NCBI RefSeq assembly: GCF_004114535.1
Contig: NZ_LBJC01000020.1
Location: 496,001 to 560,000, forward strand
Direction: 5' to 3'
Length of the DNA: 64,000 nt
DNA from: Bradyrhizobium nanningense
GTDB taxonomy: Bacteria > Pseudomonadota > Alphaproteobacteria > Rhizobiales > Xanthobacteraceae
Position numbers and translations under genes: made by a program. Positions 28,773 through 39,890 of this stretch are shown piece by piece (the first letter of the stretch is position 1; every line of letters begins with the position of its first letter). A model generated the notes under the pieces. That model worked only from the letters and a program-made list of their open reading frames with translations, searched no databases and had not been told where the DNA came from.

Positions 28773-29107
28773 GCGGGAAATTGGATAGCAAACTGAAGTT
28801 TGCAAAAGTAATTGGGCGCGCCACGATGCTTTCCGATCGTTCACGTGAGCTAAGAGAAGAGCGTCCAGACGTGCGAGCGCACCATGGGCGCGCGCTGTTG
28901 CTTCTTCTTCTTAAGCTCGCCCGTAACGCCAAGCGCGTCCCGATAAACGTTGGTATGCGGATTTCATCCGTTTCCATATTTGACGTTTACCCGCGTACAA
29001 TTGAGCGCGCGTTCAGCCTCATTCTAGTGTCGAGGAATAGCGGCAGACGCAGATTGCGGATGCCAAGAATTCCAGGCGCCGCTCCAAATGGCTCGGCTGT
29101 CCAGTGA

Positions 29108-29464
29108 ATGCGGGGCGTGTCGAAGATGTATAGAAGCCAGTTTGATCCGATGCCGCTCCGATGCGCCATCGATGAGGCTTGCGCGTCGATGGCCAGCCCT
29201 CAGACGTCGAAGCGCCGGAAGACGATGCGACAGCAGGCGCAAAAGCTAGCTGATGCAGACAGGTTCTGGCTAGTCCAACCGCCTCGTCGGCACCTTCCGA
29301 TTTATAGCGCGCGCGGCATTAACCGGACGAGCGTGCAATCAAACGATCGCTCCATCGTGCAAAGGCCAGCGGCGCGGAGCAGGCGAGCGGTGCCGAGCTC
29401 CGACAGAGCATGGCGGCGCATCTCAGCATTGATCGGCGGTTCGCCGAATAGCGAATTCACGTGA
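29108..29464 (+). CDS. nodY: Probable NodY/NodK, first gene of the nod operon
   Basis: A 118-residue frame between the nod box and nodA ends before the nodA ATG. Bradyrhizobia have a small gene here (nodY in B. japonicum, nodK in B. elkanii) of unknown function that is dispensable. The product is basic ([20 protein letters not shown]) with no motif. A second possible start is ATG 29126. An alternative frame (ending at 29107) also follows the nod box, so the assignment rests mainly on position. Confidence 0.45.
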   Translation: MRGVSKMYRSQFDPMPLRCAIDEACASMASPQTSKRRKTMRQQAQKLADADRFWLVQPPRRHLPIYSARGINRTSVQSNDRSIVQRPAARSRRAVPSSDRAWRRISALIGGSPNSEFT

Positions 29465-29502
29465 CCATCCCTCTTAATTCCACCGGCGCAAGGAAGCTCG
29501 CC

Positions 29503-30135
29503 ATGAACATTGCCGTGTCCCCGACTGCGGAAGTGCCTTCTGCTCGCGCCCAAGTGCAGTGGAGCCGTCGTTGGGAAAGTGAACTTCAGCTCTCCGATCA
29601 TGCCGAGCTCGCGGAGTTCTTCCGCAAGAGCTACGGACCGACGGGTTCGTTCAATGCGCAGCCGTTTGAGGGGAACCGAAGTTGGGCCGGCGCAAGACCC
29701 GAGCTCCGCGTAATTGGTTACGACGCGCTCGGGGTAGCGGCTCACATCGGGCTACTGCGCCGCTTCATCAACGTTGGTGGAGCCGATCTCCTTGTGGCCG
29801 AGCTGGGGTTATATGCGGTGCGCCCGGATCTCGAGGGTCACGGGATAAGCCACGCAATGCGCGTGATGTATCCCGCACTGCAGGAGCTGGGTGTTCCATT
29901 CGCCTTTGGCGCGGTTCGCTCGGCGCTTGAAAAACATTTGACCCGACTGGTCGAAAGGCAGGGGCTCGCCACCCTGATGCGTGGCATTCGCGTCCGCTCC
30001 ACCCTGCCGGACGTCTATCCAAATTTATCGCCGACGCGCATCGAAGACGTGATTGTCGTGGTGTTTCCGGTCGGACGCTCGATAAGCGAATGGCCGGCCG
30101 GGACTGTCATCGATCGGAACGGGCCTGAGTTGTGA
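29503..30135 (+). CDS. nodA: NodA, Nod-factor N-acyltransferase
   Basis: This 210-residue protein transfers the fatty acyl chain to the free amino group of the chitin oligomer made by NodC and NodB. Typical NodA blocks are present: [33 protein letters not shown] and [17 protein letters not shown] 29503 gives the family length; the frame extends 14 codons upstream. The stop overlaps the nodB GTG by 4 bp (GTGA), so the two are translationally coupled. Confidence 0.97.
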   Translation: MNIAVSPTAEVPSARAQVQWSRRWESELQLSDHAELAEFFRKSYGPTGSFNAQPFEGNRSWAGARPELRVIGYDALGVAAHIGLLRRFINVGGADLLVAELGLYAVRPDLEGHGISHAMRVMYPALQELGVPFAFGAVRSALEKHLTRLVERQGLATLMRGIRVRSTLPDVYPNLSPTRIEDVIVVVFPVGRSISEWPAGTVIDRNGPEL

Positions 30136-30791
30136 CAGAGCGTTCTACCCTATCTATTGTCCGCTGCGACTACGCTGACGCGGGCGAAAGTCGAGCTGTC
30201 TATTTGACCTTTGACGATGGGCCAAATCCATTTTGTACGCCAGGGGTGCTCGATGTGCTGGCGCAACATCGGGTCCCCGCGACATTCTTCGTCATCGGGA
30301 CGTACGCTACGGAGCATCCTGAACTCATCCGACGAATGATTGCGGAAGGGCATGAGGTTGCGAACCATACGATGACCCATCCTGATCTATCCAGATGCGG
30401 ACCTGCGGAGTTACACGACGAGGTGCTGACGGCGAGCGAGGCCATCCGTCTGGCGTGCCGGAAGGCCTCGCCCAGGCATATGCGAGCGCCTTACGGCAAA
30501 TGGACGCAAGAGGTGCTCGCAATGGCGGCGAGCGCTGGTCTCACGGCTCTGCACTGGTCGGTCGACCCTAGAGATTGGTCCCGCCCCGGGGTTGATACAA
30601 TTGTGAATACGGTACTGGCGAACGTTCGCCCGGGTGCAATTGTGCTCCTGCACGACGGATATCCTCCCGATGAGGAGAGACTGTGCGGTGATGCCACGCT
30701 GCGCGATCAGACCAAGACGGCGCTGGCATATCTGATTCCCGCACTGCAACGGCGCGGGTTTGTAATCCGTCCACTCCCTCAACTCCACTGA
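30132..30791 (+). CDS. nodB: NodB, chitooligosaccharide N-deacetylase
   Basis: This 219-residue CE4 polysaccharide deacetylase removes the N-acetyl group of the non-reducing terminal sugar. Metal and catalytic motifs: TFDDGPNP (about 26-33) and HTMTHPDLS (His pair, about 78-86), then RAPYGKW and [10 protein letters not shown] further on. It starts with GTG overlapping the nodA stop. NodC follows after 15 bp. Confidence 0.97.
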   Translation: MTERSTLSIVRCDYADAGESRAVYLTFDDGPNPFCTPGVLDVLAQHRVPATFFVIGTYATEHPELIRRMIAEGHEVANHTMTHPDLSRCGPAELHDEVLTASEAIRLACRKASPRHMRAPYGKWTQEVLAMAASAGLTALHWSVDPRDWSRPGVDTIVNTVLANVRPGAIVLLHDGYPPDEERLCGDATLRDQTKTALAYLIPALQRRGFVIRPLPQLH

Positions 30792-30806
30792 AAAAAACGA
30801 CACCCC

Positions 30807-32180
30807 ATGGACCTGCTCGCGACAACCAGTGCTGCCGCCGTTTCATCTTATGCGCTCCTCTCGACTATCTATAAGAGCGTGCAAGCGCTGTATGCCCAGC
30901 CGGCGATCGACTCATCGTTGGACGACCTTGGACAAGCAGAGGTGGTCCTTCCTGCTGTGGACGTCATCGTACCGTGCTTCAACGAGGATCCAAACACACT
31001 CGCCGAATGTCTGGAGTCGATTGCCAGTCAAGACTACGCCGGAAAGATACAGGTCTATGTAGTCGATGACGGATCGGCAAACCGCGACGTTGTCGCTCCT
31101 GTGCACCAGATATATGCGAGCGATCCGAGATTCAGTTTCATCTTGTTGGCAAGCAACGTGGGAAAGCGCAAGGCGCAGATCGCAGCAATACGCAGCTCAT
31201 CCGGTGATCTGGTTCTCAACGTCGATTCCGATACGATACTTGCGGCCGACGTCGTCACGAAGCTTGTATTGAAGATGCATGACCCGGCAATCGGTGCGGC
31301 CATGGGTCAGCTGATAGCAAGCAATCGCAACCAGACCTGGCTGACCAGGCTGATCGACATGGAATATTGGCTCGCGTGCAACGAAGAGCGCGCGGCACAG
31401 GCGCGCTTCGGTGCCGTCATGTGTTGCTGCGGCCCATGTGCCATGTATCGGCGGTCCGCACTCACCATGCTTCTTGATCAATATGAAGCCCAATTCTTTC
31501 GTGGGAAGCCGAGCGATTTCGGCGAAGACCGCCACCTAACGATACTCATGCTCAAGGCGGGGTTTCGAACCGAATACGTTCCGGACGCGATAGCAGCCAC
31601 AGTCGTCCCGCACAGTCTTCGGCCATATCTACGACAGCAACTCCGCTGGGCGCGCAGTACCTTTCGAGATACGTTTCTTGCTTGGCGCCTGCTGCCAGAG
31701 CTCGATGGTTATTTGACGCTAGACGTTATCGGGCAAAATCTCGGCCCATTGCTCCTCGCCATTTCATCACTTGCTGCGCTCGCACAGCTCCTGATCGACG
31801 GCTCTATACCCTGGTGGACCGGATTGACGATTGCTGCAATGACTATGGTCCGGTGCAGTGTGGCAGCGCTTCGTGCTCGCGAGCTGCGGTTCATCGGCTT
31901 CTCGCTCCACACACCGATCAATATCTTTCTCTTACTGCCTTTGAAGGCCTATGCGCTTTGTACATTGAGTAATAGCGATTGGCTATCGCGAAAAGTCACC
32001 GATGTGCCGGCGGAAGAGGAGAAACAGCGTGTCATTCTGCACCCTAATGCCGGACGAGGTGCGGCTGGTGTGGGGGTGGCGCCTGCTCCTATTCGTACGG
32101 CGCCGTTATCGCAGCCTCCGTCGAGCCTGGCGGCGACGGAGAGTGTTTCCGGTCGCGATCGTTCGACTGTCTACAAATAG
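30807..32180 (+). CDS. nodC: NodC, chitin oligosaccharide synthase
   Basis: This 457-residue GT2 membrane enzyme polymerises N-acetylglucosamine to tetra- and pentamers. An N-terminal hydrophobic stretch is followed by the catalytic domain with VDDGS, NVDSDT, EDRHLT and QQLRW, the last being the processive-synthase signature. The C-terminal region has membrane helices (about 315-400). It is slightly shorter at the C-terminus than several NodC proteins. The stop is 11 bp before nodS. Confidence 0.97.
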   Translation: MDLLATTSAAAVSSYALLSTIYKSVQALYAQPAIDSSLDDLGQAEVVLPAVDVIVPCFNEDPNTLAECLESIASQDYAGKIQVYVVDDGSANRDVVAPVHQIYASDPRFSFILLASNVGKRKAQIAAIRSSSGDLVLNVDSDTILAADVVTKLVLKMHDPAIGAAMGQLIASNRNQTWLTRLIDMEYWLACNEERAAQARFGAVMCCCGPCAMYRRSALTMLLDQYEAQFFRGKPSDFGEDRHLTILMLKAGFRTEYVPDAIAATVVPHSLRPYLRQQLRWARSTFRDTFLAWRLLPELDGYLTLDVIGQNLGPLLLAISSLAALAQLLIDGSIPWWTGLTIAAMTMVRCSVAALRARELRFIGFSLHTPINIFLLLPLKAYALCTLSNSDWLSRKVTDVPAEEEKQRVILHPNAGRGAAGVGVAPAPIRTAPLSQPPSSLAATESVSGRDRSTVYK

Positions 32181-32191
32181 GTGGTCGGCTC

Positions 32192-32821
32192 ATGACTCAG
32201 GACGCAAACCATCAACTATTAGAGCGAGAGTTGGCTGTCGACGACCCATGGTGCCTCGACACTAGTGCGTTCGAGCAGGAGCGATACGCGCAAATGCTCC
32301 GGATGTCGCGTTGCAACGGAGATGCGGGGTCTGCCCTCGAGGTCGGATGTGCAGCCGGTGCATTCACCGAGATGCTGGCGCCGCTATGCGTGCGACTTAC
32401 GGTCGTGGATGTCATGCCGCAGGCAATCGAGCGAGCGCGACTGCGGACTGGGAAGTGGTCACATATTACTTGGGTCGCCTGCGACATTCAGCGGTTCTCG
32501 ACCACTGAGCAATTCGATTTGATTGTCGTGGCCGAGGTTCTTTATTACCTCAAGGACGTGGTCGAGATGCATGCGGCTATCCGCAACCTAGTGAGTATGC
32601 TTGCGCCAAGTGGCACTCTCATTTTCGGGTCTGCGCGCGATGAAATATGTCAACGCTGGGGGCATGCTGCTGGTGCCGAAACGGTGATCACTCTCTTCAA
32701 GGAGAGCCTGTCGGAGATCGAGCGTCGGCACTGCCGCACCGGGTCGGCGAACGAAGACTGTTTGATCGTCCGGTTTCGGAAGCCGAGCGACCCCTCAGAA
32801 CAATCAAACGTTGGCCATTAG
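32192..32821 (+). CDS. nodS: NodS, Nod-factor N-methyltransferase
   Basis: This 209-residue SAM-dependent methyltransferase methylates the amino group of the deacetylated terminal sugar. Motif I (ALEVGCAAGAF, about 49-59), the acidic end of strand 2 (TVVDVMPQAIERAR) and FDLIVVAEVLYYL are visible. It precedes nodU by 13 bp. Confidence 0.96.
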   Translation: MTQDANHQLLERELAVDDPWCLDTSAFEQERYAQMLRMSRCNGDAGSALEVGCAAGAFTEMLAPLCVRLTVVDVMPQAIERARLRTGKWSHITWVACDIQRFSTTEQFDLIVVAEVLYYLKDVVEMHAAIRNLVSMLAPSGTLIFGSARDEICQRWGHAAGAETVITLFKESLSEIERRHCRTGSANEDCLIVRFRKPSDPSEQSNVGH

Positions 32822-32834
32822 GCCAGGAGGACGT

Positions 32835-34544
32835 ATGCGCATCTGCGGAATAAAGTTGACACATGACGGAGCAATTGCTGTCGTCGAGGACGGTCGGCTT
32901 CTTTTTTGCGTCGAGCAAGAGAAGCGCGGCAACAGTCCACGCTATCAGTCCGTCGACAATCTCGATGCAGTCGTGCGCGCCTTGGCGGAGCATGGCCTGG
33001 ATCCGCGCGACATCGATCAGTTCGTGATTGATGGCTGGGACGGGGAGAATGAATCGCAGTTCCAGCTCCTAAGCGGAGAGTTGCCGGTCGCGCTAAAAGG
33101 CGCGCCATATGTCGAGCGTCATGCTGAGGGCCTCCTCGATTCCGTCGACGGCTTTGGCCTCATCCTCGAAGGCGAGGAGTTTCCATATAAGAGCTACCCG
33201 CATGTCACGGGCCACGTCGCGTCAGCATATAGCACCAGTCCCTTCGCCAGCGCGGGGAAACCCGCGTTCTGTCTGGTATGGGACGGCTGTATCTTTCCAC
33301 GCCTTTACTATGTCGAACCTCAGGGGGCGCGGCTCATCGGATCGCTGTTTCCGATGATTGGCCATGCCTATGCTGCCGCGGGCCTTCACTTCGGGCCATA
33401 CCGGCAGCCGAACCGCTCCAGTTGGGATTTGGGCATTGCTGGCAAGCTGATGGCCTACATCGCGCTTGGCTCCGTGGACGAAAGCATCGTGGAAGTGTTC
33501 CAGGAGCTTTATGAAACGCGGTTGGCGGCTGACACGGAGCAGGCCCGTCGCTACCGCGAAAACATCAACAATGCGGAAGCGTCCCTTGCAGCCATTCACG
33601 ACTTCTTCGAGGCAAGCGCATTGCGCCTGACGGCCAAGCGCGCGGAAGACGTCCTTGCGTCCTTTCATGTGTTCTTGGAACGTCTTCTTGTTAAGGAAAT
33701 CGCGATGGTTCTGCTGCGGTACTCGTCGCTTCCGGGAGCGCGAAATCTCTGCATCGCCGGAGGTTGCGGTCTCAATATCAAATGGAATAGCGCGCTTCGC
33801 GCGACGGGACTGTTCGATGATGTCTGGGTGCCGCCGTTTCCGAATGACAGCGGCTCGGCAATCGGGGCGGCGTGCGGCGCTATGGCAGCGCAGGATGGCT
33901 TCGGGCCGTTGGAATGGTCAGTTTACAATGGTCCGGCCTTGCAGGAGAGCGAGGTTCCGCCGGACTGGGAGGCGGCACCCTGCAGTCTGCGTGAACTTGC
34001 GTCGATTCTTGCCGACAACAAGCCCGTCATCTTTCTTTCCGGGTGTGCCGAGCTTGGGCCGCGGGCCCTGGGGGGTAGAAGCATTCTTGCAGCGCCGACG
34101 TGCTCGGCAATGAAGGATCATCTCAACGACATCAAGCGTCGCGAGCACTTCCGGCCCGTGGCGCCGATCTGTCTGGAAGATCGGGCGCCGGAGATCTTCA
34201 GCCCGGGGACGCCAGATCCTTACATGCTGTTCGATCACCAGACCCGGGCGAATTGGCGCGACAGGGTCCCCGCGGTGGTCCATCTTGACGGCTCGGCGCG
34301 GCTGCAGACAATTTCCCGCAACTCTCCTCACAAAGTTGCTGCGCTTCTCGTCGAATTTGAGCAACTCACGGGCATTCCGCTGCTCTGCAACACGAGCGCA
34401 AACCTCCACGGACGCGGCTTTTTCCCGGACGCTGCGGCGGCCTGCCAATGGGGGCTTGTCGAGCATGTCTGGTGCGAAGGCATCCTCTGGAGCAAAACGT
34501 TCGTCAAGATACCGTCGTCCACGGAACGACTTCTGTCAGCCTAA
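32835..34544 (+). CDS. nodU: NodU, Nod-factor 6-O-carbamoyltransferase
   Basis: This 569-residue member of the NodU/CmcH family carbamoylates the non-reducing terminal sugar. The N-terminal Kae1-like ATPase fold opens [20 protein letters not shown]. Ligands and signatures include the metal-binding His in [24 protein letters not shown] and [12 protein letters not shown] in the YrdC-like end. ATG 32835 has AGGAGG 5 bp upstream; the frame opens 8 codons earlier at a TTG that is less likely. Confidence 0.96.
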   Translation: MRICGIKLTHDGAIAVVEDGRLLFCVEQEKRGNSPRYQSVDNLDAVVRALAEHGLDPRDIDQFVIDGWDGENESQFQLLSGELPVALKGAPYVERHAEGLLDSVDGFGLILEGEEFPYKSYPHVTGHVASAYSTSPFASAGKPAFCLVWDGCIFPRLYYVEPQGARLIGSLFPMIGHAYAAAGLHFGPYRQPNRSSWDLGIAGKLMAYIALGSVDESIVEVFQELYETRLAADTEQARRYRENINNAEASLAAIHDFFEASALRLTAKRAEDVLASFHVFLERLLVKEIAMVLLRYSSLPGARNLCIAGGCGLNIKWNSALRATGLFDDVWVPPFPNDSGSAIGAACGAMAAQDGFGPLEWSVYNGPALQESEVPPDWEAAPCSLRELASILADNKPVIFLSGCAELGPRALGGRSILAAPTCSAMKDHLNDIKRREHFRPVAPICLEDRAPEIFSPGTPDPYMLFDHQTRANWRDRVPAVVHLDGSARLQTISRNSPHKVAALLVEFEQLTGIPLLCNTSANLHGRGFFPDAAAACQWGLVEHVWCEGILWSKTFVKIPSSTERLLSA

Positions 34545-34545
34545 G

Positions 34546-35466
34546 ATGAACATGTCCACTGTGGCAATCGACTTTTCCGGCGTGAAAAAGTCATTTGGCG
34601 ACAAGCTCATCGTCAACGACTTGTCGTTCTCGGTTGCGCGCGGAGAGTGCTTCGGACTGCTGGGGCCCAATGGAGCTGGCAAAAGCACGATTGCACGCAT
34701 GCTCCTCGGCATGATTTCGCCCGACGTTGGCGAGATTACAGTCCTCGATGAGCCTGTGCCTTCCCGCGCTCGTGCGGCGCGTGTGCGCGTCGGCGTGGTG
34801 CCGCAGTTCGATAATCTTGAAAATGAGTTCACGGTACTAGAGAATTTGCTTGTGTTTGGCCGCTATTTCGGCATGAGCGCTCGCAAGATCGAGGCGGTTG
34901 CGCCCTCGTTGCTCGAGTTTGCGCGCCTTGAGGCCAAAGCGGACGTGCGCGTCTCCAAGTTGTCCGGTGGCATGAAGCGGCGGCTGACGCTGGCGCGTGC
35001 CCTGATTAATGATCCGCATTTACTCGTGATGGACGAGCCGACGACTGGTCTGGATCCGCATGCACGTCACCTGATTTGGGAGCGCCTGCGGGTTCTGCTT
35101 GCACGTGGCAAGACGATCCTCTTGACCACCCACTTCATGGAAGAAGCCGAACGCCTGTGCGACCGGCTATGCGTGCTTGAGAGTGGATGTAAAATCGCCG
35201 AAGGCAAGCCAGACGCTTTGATCGACGAACATATTGGCTGCAACGTGCTCGAAATCTATGGCGGTGATCTACATCAACTCCAAGAGCTGATCAGGCCTTA
35301 TGCGCGGCACATCGAAGTCAGTGGTGAGACGCTTTTCTGCTACGCGCAATATCCGGAGCAAGTCTGCGTGCATTTGCGCGGGCGAGCGGGCCTTCGCGTT
35401 CTGCAGCGCCCCCCGAACCTCGAAGACGTGTTTTTGCGGTTGACCGGGCGCGAGATGGAGAAATGA
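34546..35466 (+). CDS. nodI: NodI, ATPase of the Nod-factor exporter
   Basis: This 306-residue ABC ATPase works with NodJ to export lipochitooligosaccharides. Walker [10 protein letters not shown], signature LSGGMKRR, Walker [14 protein letters not shown] and the H-loop TTHF are in order. ATG 34546 lies 1 bp after the nodU stop; the long open frame to 34285 is an overlap with nodU and not used. The stop is 3 bp before nodJ. Confidence 0.97.
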   Translation: MNMSTVAIDFSGVKKSFGDKLIVNDLSFSVARGECFGLLGPNGAGKSTIARMLLGMISPDVGEITVLDEPVPSRARAARVRVGVVPQFDNLENEFTVLENLLVFGRYFGMSARKIEAVAPSLLEFARLEAKADVRVSKLSGGMKRRLTLARALINDPHLLVMDEPTTGLDPHARHLIWERLRVLLARGKTILLTTHFMEEAERLCDRLCVLESGCKIAEGKPDALIDEHIGCNVLEIYGGDLHQLQELIRPYARHIEVSGETLFCYAQYPEQVCVHLRGRAGLRVLQRPPNLEDVFLRLTGREMEK

Positions 35467-35469
35467 GCA

Positions 35470-36258
35470 ATGAATGAGAGTTATGCGTCGGTGATGCCGG
35501 CTAACGCTTACAACTGGATCGCGGTATGGCGACGAAACTTCATGGCATGGAGGAAAGTCGCGCTTGCATCGATTCTCGGCAATCTCGCAGACCCCATAAC
35601 CAATCTGTTTGGTCTTGGCTTTGGCCTCGGACTCATCGTGGGACAAGTTGAGGGAACTTCGTACATTGCTTTTTTGGCAGCGGGTATGGTCGCGGTCAGC
35701 GCGATGACATCCGCGACCTTTGAAACGCTATATGCAGCCTTTGCTCGCATGGACGCCAAGCGCACTTGGGAAGCAATCCTTTCTACTCAGCTCACGCTTG
35801 GCGATATCGTCCTGGGTGAACTGGTGTGGGCGGCCAGTAAGTCCGTTCTGGCCGGAACAGCGATCGGAATCGTCGCCGCCACGATGGGCTATACGTCATG
35901 GCCGTCCATTCTGTATGCGATGCCCACAATCGCCCTTACTGGCCTCGTATTCTCGAGCCTTGCGATGGTCGTCATATCTCTCGCACCAAGTTACGATTAC
36001 TTCGTGTTCTACCAGACACTTGTCCTCACTCCTATGGTGTTCTTGTGTGGCGTGGTCTTTCCGACGAGCCAACTGCCCGGTTCATTTCAGCACGCTGCCG
36101 CCATGCTGCCGCTCGCACATTCGGTCGACCTTATTCGTCCAGCGATGCTTGAGCGCGGCGCCGACAGTGCTGCCCTGCACGTAGGTGCGCTCTGCGTATA
36201 CGCGGTCTTGCCCTTTTTCGCGTCGACAGCGCTATTTCAGCGCCGGCTTCTGCGTTGA
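35470..36258 (+). CDS. nodJ: NodJ, permease of the Nod-factor exporter
   Basis: This 262-residue ABC-2-type permease has six membrane segments and the signature [19 protein letters not shown] stretch near residues 185-205 ([18 protein letters not shown]). It forms the transporter with NodI. Normal length. Confidence 0.96.
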   Translation: MNESYASVMPANAYNWIAVWRRNFMAWRKVALASILGNLADPITNLFGLGFGLGLIVGQVEGTSYIAFLAAGMVAVSAMTSATFETLYAAFARMDAKRTWEAILSTQLTLGDIVLGELVWAASKSVLAGTAIGIVAATMGYTSWPSILYAMPTIALTGLVFSSLAMVVISLAPSYDYFVFYQTLVLTPMVFLCGVVFPTSQLPGSFQHAAAMLPLAHSVDLIRPAMLERGADSAALHVGALCVYAVLPFFASTALFQRRLLR

Positions 36259-36582
36259 CATGACATGAGCGAAACGGAGAAGGTCGAATCAATGCAGTGT
36301 CATGGTAGGTACCGCGGTAGCTCGCGAGTGACCTGGTCTGTGACAGCTTCTGCAATGACCTTAAGAAGCCACGATCGACCCAGCTCTACGGCCGCCTGTT
36401 CGGCCGATCGGTGTCGGACGTCAGCACCCTTATTTATGAGCTCCTGTCGCTCGGCGCCGAGACGGACCTTACAAAGTCGTGTTGTGCTGTCTGGCTTTCG
36501 CACCTGCGGAGCGTGACAGTACAGGTTAGATCGGTGGGACGGTGCAGTTTGGCCTTCCCGCCATGGCTAGTTGGAGAACGCA
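36259..36582 (+). other. nodJ-nolO gap, possible nolM/nolN remnants
   Basis: B. japonicum has small nolM and nolN frames reported here. One plus frame (36265-36516, 83 codons) lacks a ribosome binding site. Another frame, open from about 36330 and into nolO, reads like a protein fragment (CNDLKKPRSTQLYGRLFGRS, LIYELLSLGAETDL) but has no good start. Neither can be called a functional gene. Confidence 0.4.
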
Positions 36583-38610
36583 ATGTTGTGCCTGGGACTG
36601 AGTGGCGGCCTTGACAGAATCTATGAAAGCTCTCCGGAGCTGCCGAATACATTTCTTCACGATGGCGCTGCGGTTCTTGTGCAGGATGGCCGCGTAATTG
36701 CTGCTGTCGAAGAGGAGCGCCTCAACCGCATCAAGCACTCCAACAAGTTCCCTAGCAATTCGATCCGGTACTGCCTTTCTACCGCAGGAGTCGAGCTCGG
36801 GGACATCGACCGTATCGCGTTCTACGCGACTGAAGCCTACTGCAAAACCATGCTCGAGCGCCTTTCTGTTTCTCAGCCCGTTCCGTTGGACGCCAAACTG
36901 TTGCTGCAGCAGCTGCTGGCACGGGAGTTCGGGGCTGAGATCGATTCGTCCCGGCTTTCCTTCGTGAATCACCACGAAGCACATGCCGTGAGCGCGTTTG
37001 CCATGTCCGGGTTCGAGCAAAGTCTCGTCTTTGCGATCGACGGAGGTGGAGATTTTCTCTCAGGCTTATTGGCGGTAGGGTCTGGCACCGAAATTGCGGA
37101 ACTTGTAAGTTTCCCGGAACATAACTCCTTGGGGCTGCTCTATCTTGAGACGATCCGATATCTCGGCTACGGGATGTTCGACGAATACAAAGTGATGGGG
37201 CTCGCACCGTATGGTGATCCCGATCGCTATCGCGAACTGTTCGCGCAGTTCTACGAGCTGTTGGACAGCGGTGGCTATCGCGTTCACCTGGACCGAATCG
37301 GACCGGCCCTGGTCCGCAACATCCAAGTGCGGCGAAAGGGAATGCCATTCACCCAACAGCATCGAGATGTCAGCGCGTCGCTGCAGGAAGCACTGGAGCG
37401 GATCGTCCTTCACACCCTGCGGCACCATCGTGAAGCGACAGGCATGAAACGCTTGTGCCTAGCTGGCGGGGTGGCCCATAATTGCTCGCTCAATGGTAAG
37501 CTGCTTTATTCCGGACTATTTGACGACATCTTTGTTCAACCAGCGGCGCACGACGCTGGTTGCGCACTCGGCGCTGCATTAATGGTATCAAATGAGCTAG
37601 GTAGGCCAGCGCCGCGCGTGCGACTGCCGGACGTTTATTGGGGGCCCGATCTGGGGAACGAGCAAGCCGTAGAGCTTGAGCTCAACGCATGGTCAGGCCA
37701 TCTCGACATTCAACGCAGTGATGACATAGCATCCAGTGCGGCAGACTTGATGGCAAATGGCGCTGTAATCGGCTGGGTTCAGGGCCGCTCTGAATTCGGC
37801 CCACGTGCGCTTGGTAACCGAAGCATTCTTGCCGACCCGCGTCCTGCGGAGAACAAGGACCGCATCAACGCGATGGTCAAGAAGCGGGAGGGCTATCGCC
37901 CCTTTGCGCCATCTGTACTGGAGGAAGATGCGAGCGAGTTCTTTGAGCTCCCGGACGGCGCGTGGCAGCTCCCCTTCATGAACTTCGTGGTTCGTGTGCG
38001 TGAAGCCAAGCGTAACGTGCTCGGTGCGATCACGCACGTTGATGGGACGGCTCGGCTGCAGACCGTATCGCGCAAGACAAACCCCGCCTACTGGGATGTA
38101 ATTAATGCGTTCAAGAAGCGAACGGGCATTCCGATTCTTCTAAATACCTCATTTAACAACAATGCCGAACCGATCGTGCAGTCCGTGTCGGACGCGATCA
38201 CCACGTTCTTGACGACTGACCTGGACGGACTTGTTGTTGGGCCGTTCCTCGTCAGGAAGCGACCAACATCACTGGAGGATTGGAGTGCGCTAGGCGTTTC
38301 ATTGCCGCCGTATGCATCCCTTCATCGTGTTCGCTCCCACACAGCGCCAGATCGTCAGGACACGGTCTGCGAGATCCGCACGGGACATTCCGCCCACTCG
38401 AGTATGCGTATCTCACCTGAGCTTTTCGAGATGTTGATGCGAATCGAGGGCGAGGCGTCGCTCGGGTGGCTTTTCGAACCAGCCATGCTGGACCAGGCCA
38501 AGCGTGAAGATCTTGTGAAGGAATTGCGGCTCGTATGGGAACGGCGGTGCATTCGCCTGCATCCGCCGCGCGCGGCTTGCGGCCACAATGAAGTGCAAAG
38601 CGGAACATAG
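36583..38610 (+). CDS. nolO: NolO, Nod-factor carbamoyltransferase
   Basis: This 675-residue NodU/CmcH-family enzyme is the second carbamoyltransferase of the operon; in NGR234 its relative adds carbamoyl to position 3 or 4 of the terminal sugar. Marks: FAIDGGGDF, GLLYLETIRYLGYG, LAGGVAHNCSLNGKLL and GPRALGNRSILADPR, followed by GIPILLNTSFN. ATG 36583 has GGAG 6 bp upstream. The C-terminal 130 residues extend beyond NodU and contain a tail unlike it. Confidence 0.95.
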   Translation: MLCLGLSGGLDRIYESSPELPNTFLHDGAAVLVQDGRVIAAVEEERLNRIKHSNKFPSNSIRYCLSTAGVELGDIDRIAFYATEAYCKTMLERLSVSQPVPLDAKLLLQQLLAREFGAEIDSSRLSFVNHHEAHAVSAFAMSGFEQSLVFAIDGGGDFLSGLLAVGSGTEIAELVSFPEHNSLGLLYLETIRYLGYGMFDEYKVMGLAPYGDPDRYRELFAQFYELLDSGGYRVHLDRIGPALVRNIQVRRKGMPFTQQHRDVSASLQEALERIVLHTLRHHREATGMKRLCLAGGVAHNCSLNGKLLYSGLFDDIFVQPAAHDAGCALGAALMVSNELGRPAPRVRLPDVYWGPDLGNEQAVELELNAWSGHLDIQRSDDIASSAADLMANGAVIGWVQGRSEFGPRALGNRSILADPRPAENKDRINAMVKKREGYRPFAPSVLEEDASEFFELPDGAWQLPFMNFVVRVREAKRNVLGAITHVDGTARLQTVSRKTNPAYWDVINAFKKRTGIPILLNTSFNNNAEPIVQSVSDAITTFLTTDLDGLVVGPFLVRKRPTSLEDWSALGVSLPPYASLHRVRSHTAPDRQDTVCEIRTGHSAHSSMRISPELFEMLMRIEGEASLGWLFEPAMLDQAKREDLVKELRLVWERRCIRLHPPRAACGHNEVQSGT

Positions 38611-38777
38611 CCGTAAGTCATGAGCACGGCTATGCCTATGCGTGTATGTGAGGGGACCAGGCCATCCGATGCACAGCGGGCCATTGGGCGTCTGGACTTC
38701 GGGCTGGTCGATGCAACACCGCTGAAGAAAGTACGGAAAGTATTGAGAGAACGCGGTTCAGCACGGATAACCCCGCT

Positions 38778-39890
38778 ATGAAGTTCTACCGACGCAGCTC
38801 GCCGGTACTGCGATCGCAGGCCCTGACGTCGGGCGAGAAGATGCCCGAGATGTCTGTGTTGACATCTCGTGTCCAACCAGGAGCGCACGAAAAGGCAAGG
38901 CAGATGGGTAGCGATTTGAGGAAGGATCGGTTCGTCGTGTCCCGGCGACGTACGGGGTTCGGCGACTGTCTGTGGTCACTGGCGGCAGCCTGGCGTTTTG
39001 CAAAGCAGACAGGACGGACGCTAGCCATTGATTGGCGGGGATCTTGTTATCTTGATGAACCATTCACCAATGCCTTTCCAGTTTTCTTCGAACCGGTTGA
39101 TGACATTGCAGGTGTGCAGATAATTTGCGATGACGACATCAATCAACGTTCGTTTCCGGGCCCATTCTTTCCGGCATGGTGGAATAAGCCATCTATCGAT
39201 TGCGTCTATCGCCCGGACGAGCAGATTTTCCGGGAACGCGACCAACTCGATCAACTATTCCAAAGTCAGAGAGATAGCGACGCTAACACGGTTGTCTGTG
39301 ATGCCTGCCTGATGTGGCGCTGCGATCAGGAGGCGGAACGAGAAATCTTCCGGAGTATCAAGCCGCGACCTGAAATTCAGGCTCGGATTGATGCTATCTA
39401 CCGCGAGCACTTTGAGCCGTACAGCGTCATCGGCATTCATGTCCGGCATGGCAACGGCGAAGATATTATGGGGCATGCTCCTTACTGGGCTGACGCGGAG
39501 CGCGCCTTGCAGCAGGTCTGTAATGCCATTGATAAGGCCAGGGGTTTGCGCCACGCAAAACCTGTGAGGGCGTTCCTGTGCACGGACAGCACGTTCGTCC
39601 TTGAGCAGGTTTCGGCTAAATTCCCTGATGTTTTCGCGATCCCAAAGCAATTCCAGGCCCCTCAAGCCGGCCCATTGCACAATCCGGCCCTCGGAGCCGA
39701 AGGTGGCTTTGCTGCCCTCACCGAGATGTATCTCCTAGCCCGCTGCGACACCGTGATCCGTTTTCCCCCGACGAGCGCCTTCACGCGCTATGCGCGTCTT
39801 TTCGCCCCACGCGTTATAGAATTCGATTTGAACGATCCGGGCCGCTTGATCCTCATTGAGGAAGACTCGCAAGAGCTCATGGCTTTATGA
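38778..39890 (+). CDS. nodZ: NodZ, Nod-factor alpha-1,6-fucosyltransferase
   Basis: This protein adds L-fucose from GDP-fucose to C6 of the reducing-end N-acetylglucosamine, an essential decoration for soybean. GT23 marks: RRRTGFGDCLWSLAAAW, IGIHVRHGNGED (catalytic Arg), LCTDS, and FPPTSAFTRYARL. ATG 38778 gives 370 residues, but ATG 38904 (MGSDLRKDRF, weak AGG upstream) gives 328 residues and fits the numbering used for the crystallised enzyme, so it may be the true start. The 167-bp gap after nolO has no visible promoter. Confidence 0.95.
   Translation: MKFYRRSSPVLRSQALTSGEKMPEMSVLTSRVQPGAHEKARQMGSDLRKDRFVVSRRRTGFGDCLWSLAAAWRFAKQTGRTLAIDWRGSCYLDEPFTNAFPVFFEPVDDIAGVQIICDDDINQRSFPGPFFPAWWNKPSIDCVYRPDEQIFRERDQLDQLFQSQRDSDANTVVCDACLMWRCDQEAEREIFRSIKPRPEIQARIDAIYREHFEPYSVIGIHVRHGNGEDIMGHAPYWADAERALQQVCNAIDKARGLRHAKPVRAFLCTDSTFVLEQVSAKFPDVFAIPKQFQAPQAGPLHNPALGAEGGFAALTEMYLLARCDTVIRFPPTSAFTRYARLFAPRVIEFDLNDPGRLILIEEDSQELMAL

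Noticed and set aside
34285..34545. N-terminal extension of NodI
   Set aside because: It overlaps nodU in another frame; ATG 34546 gives the family length.
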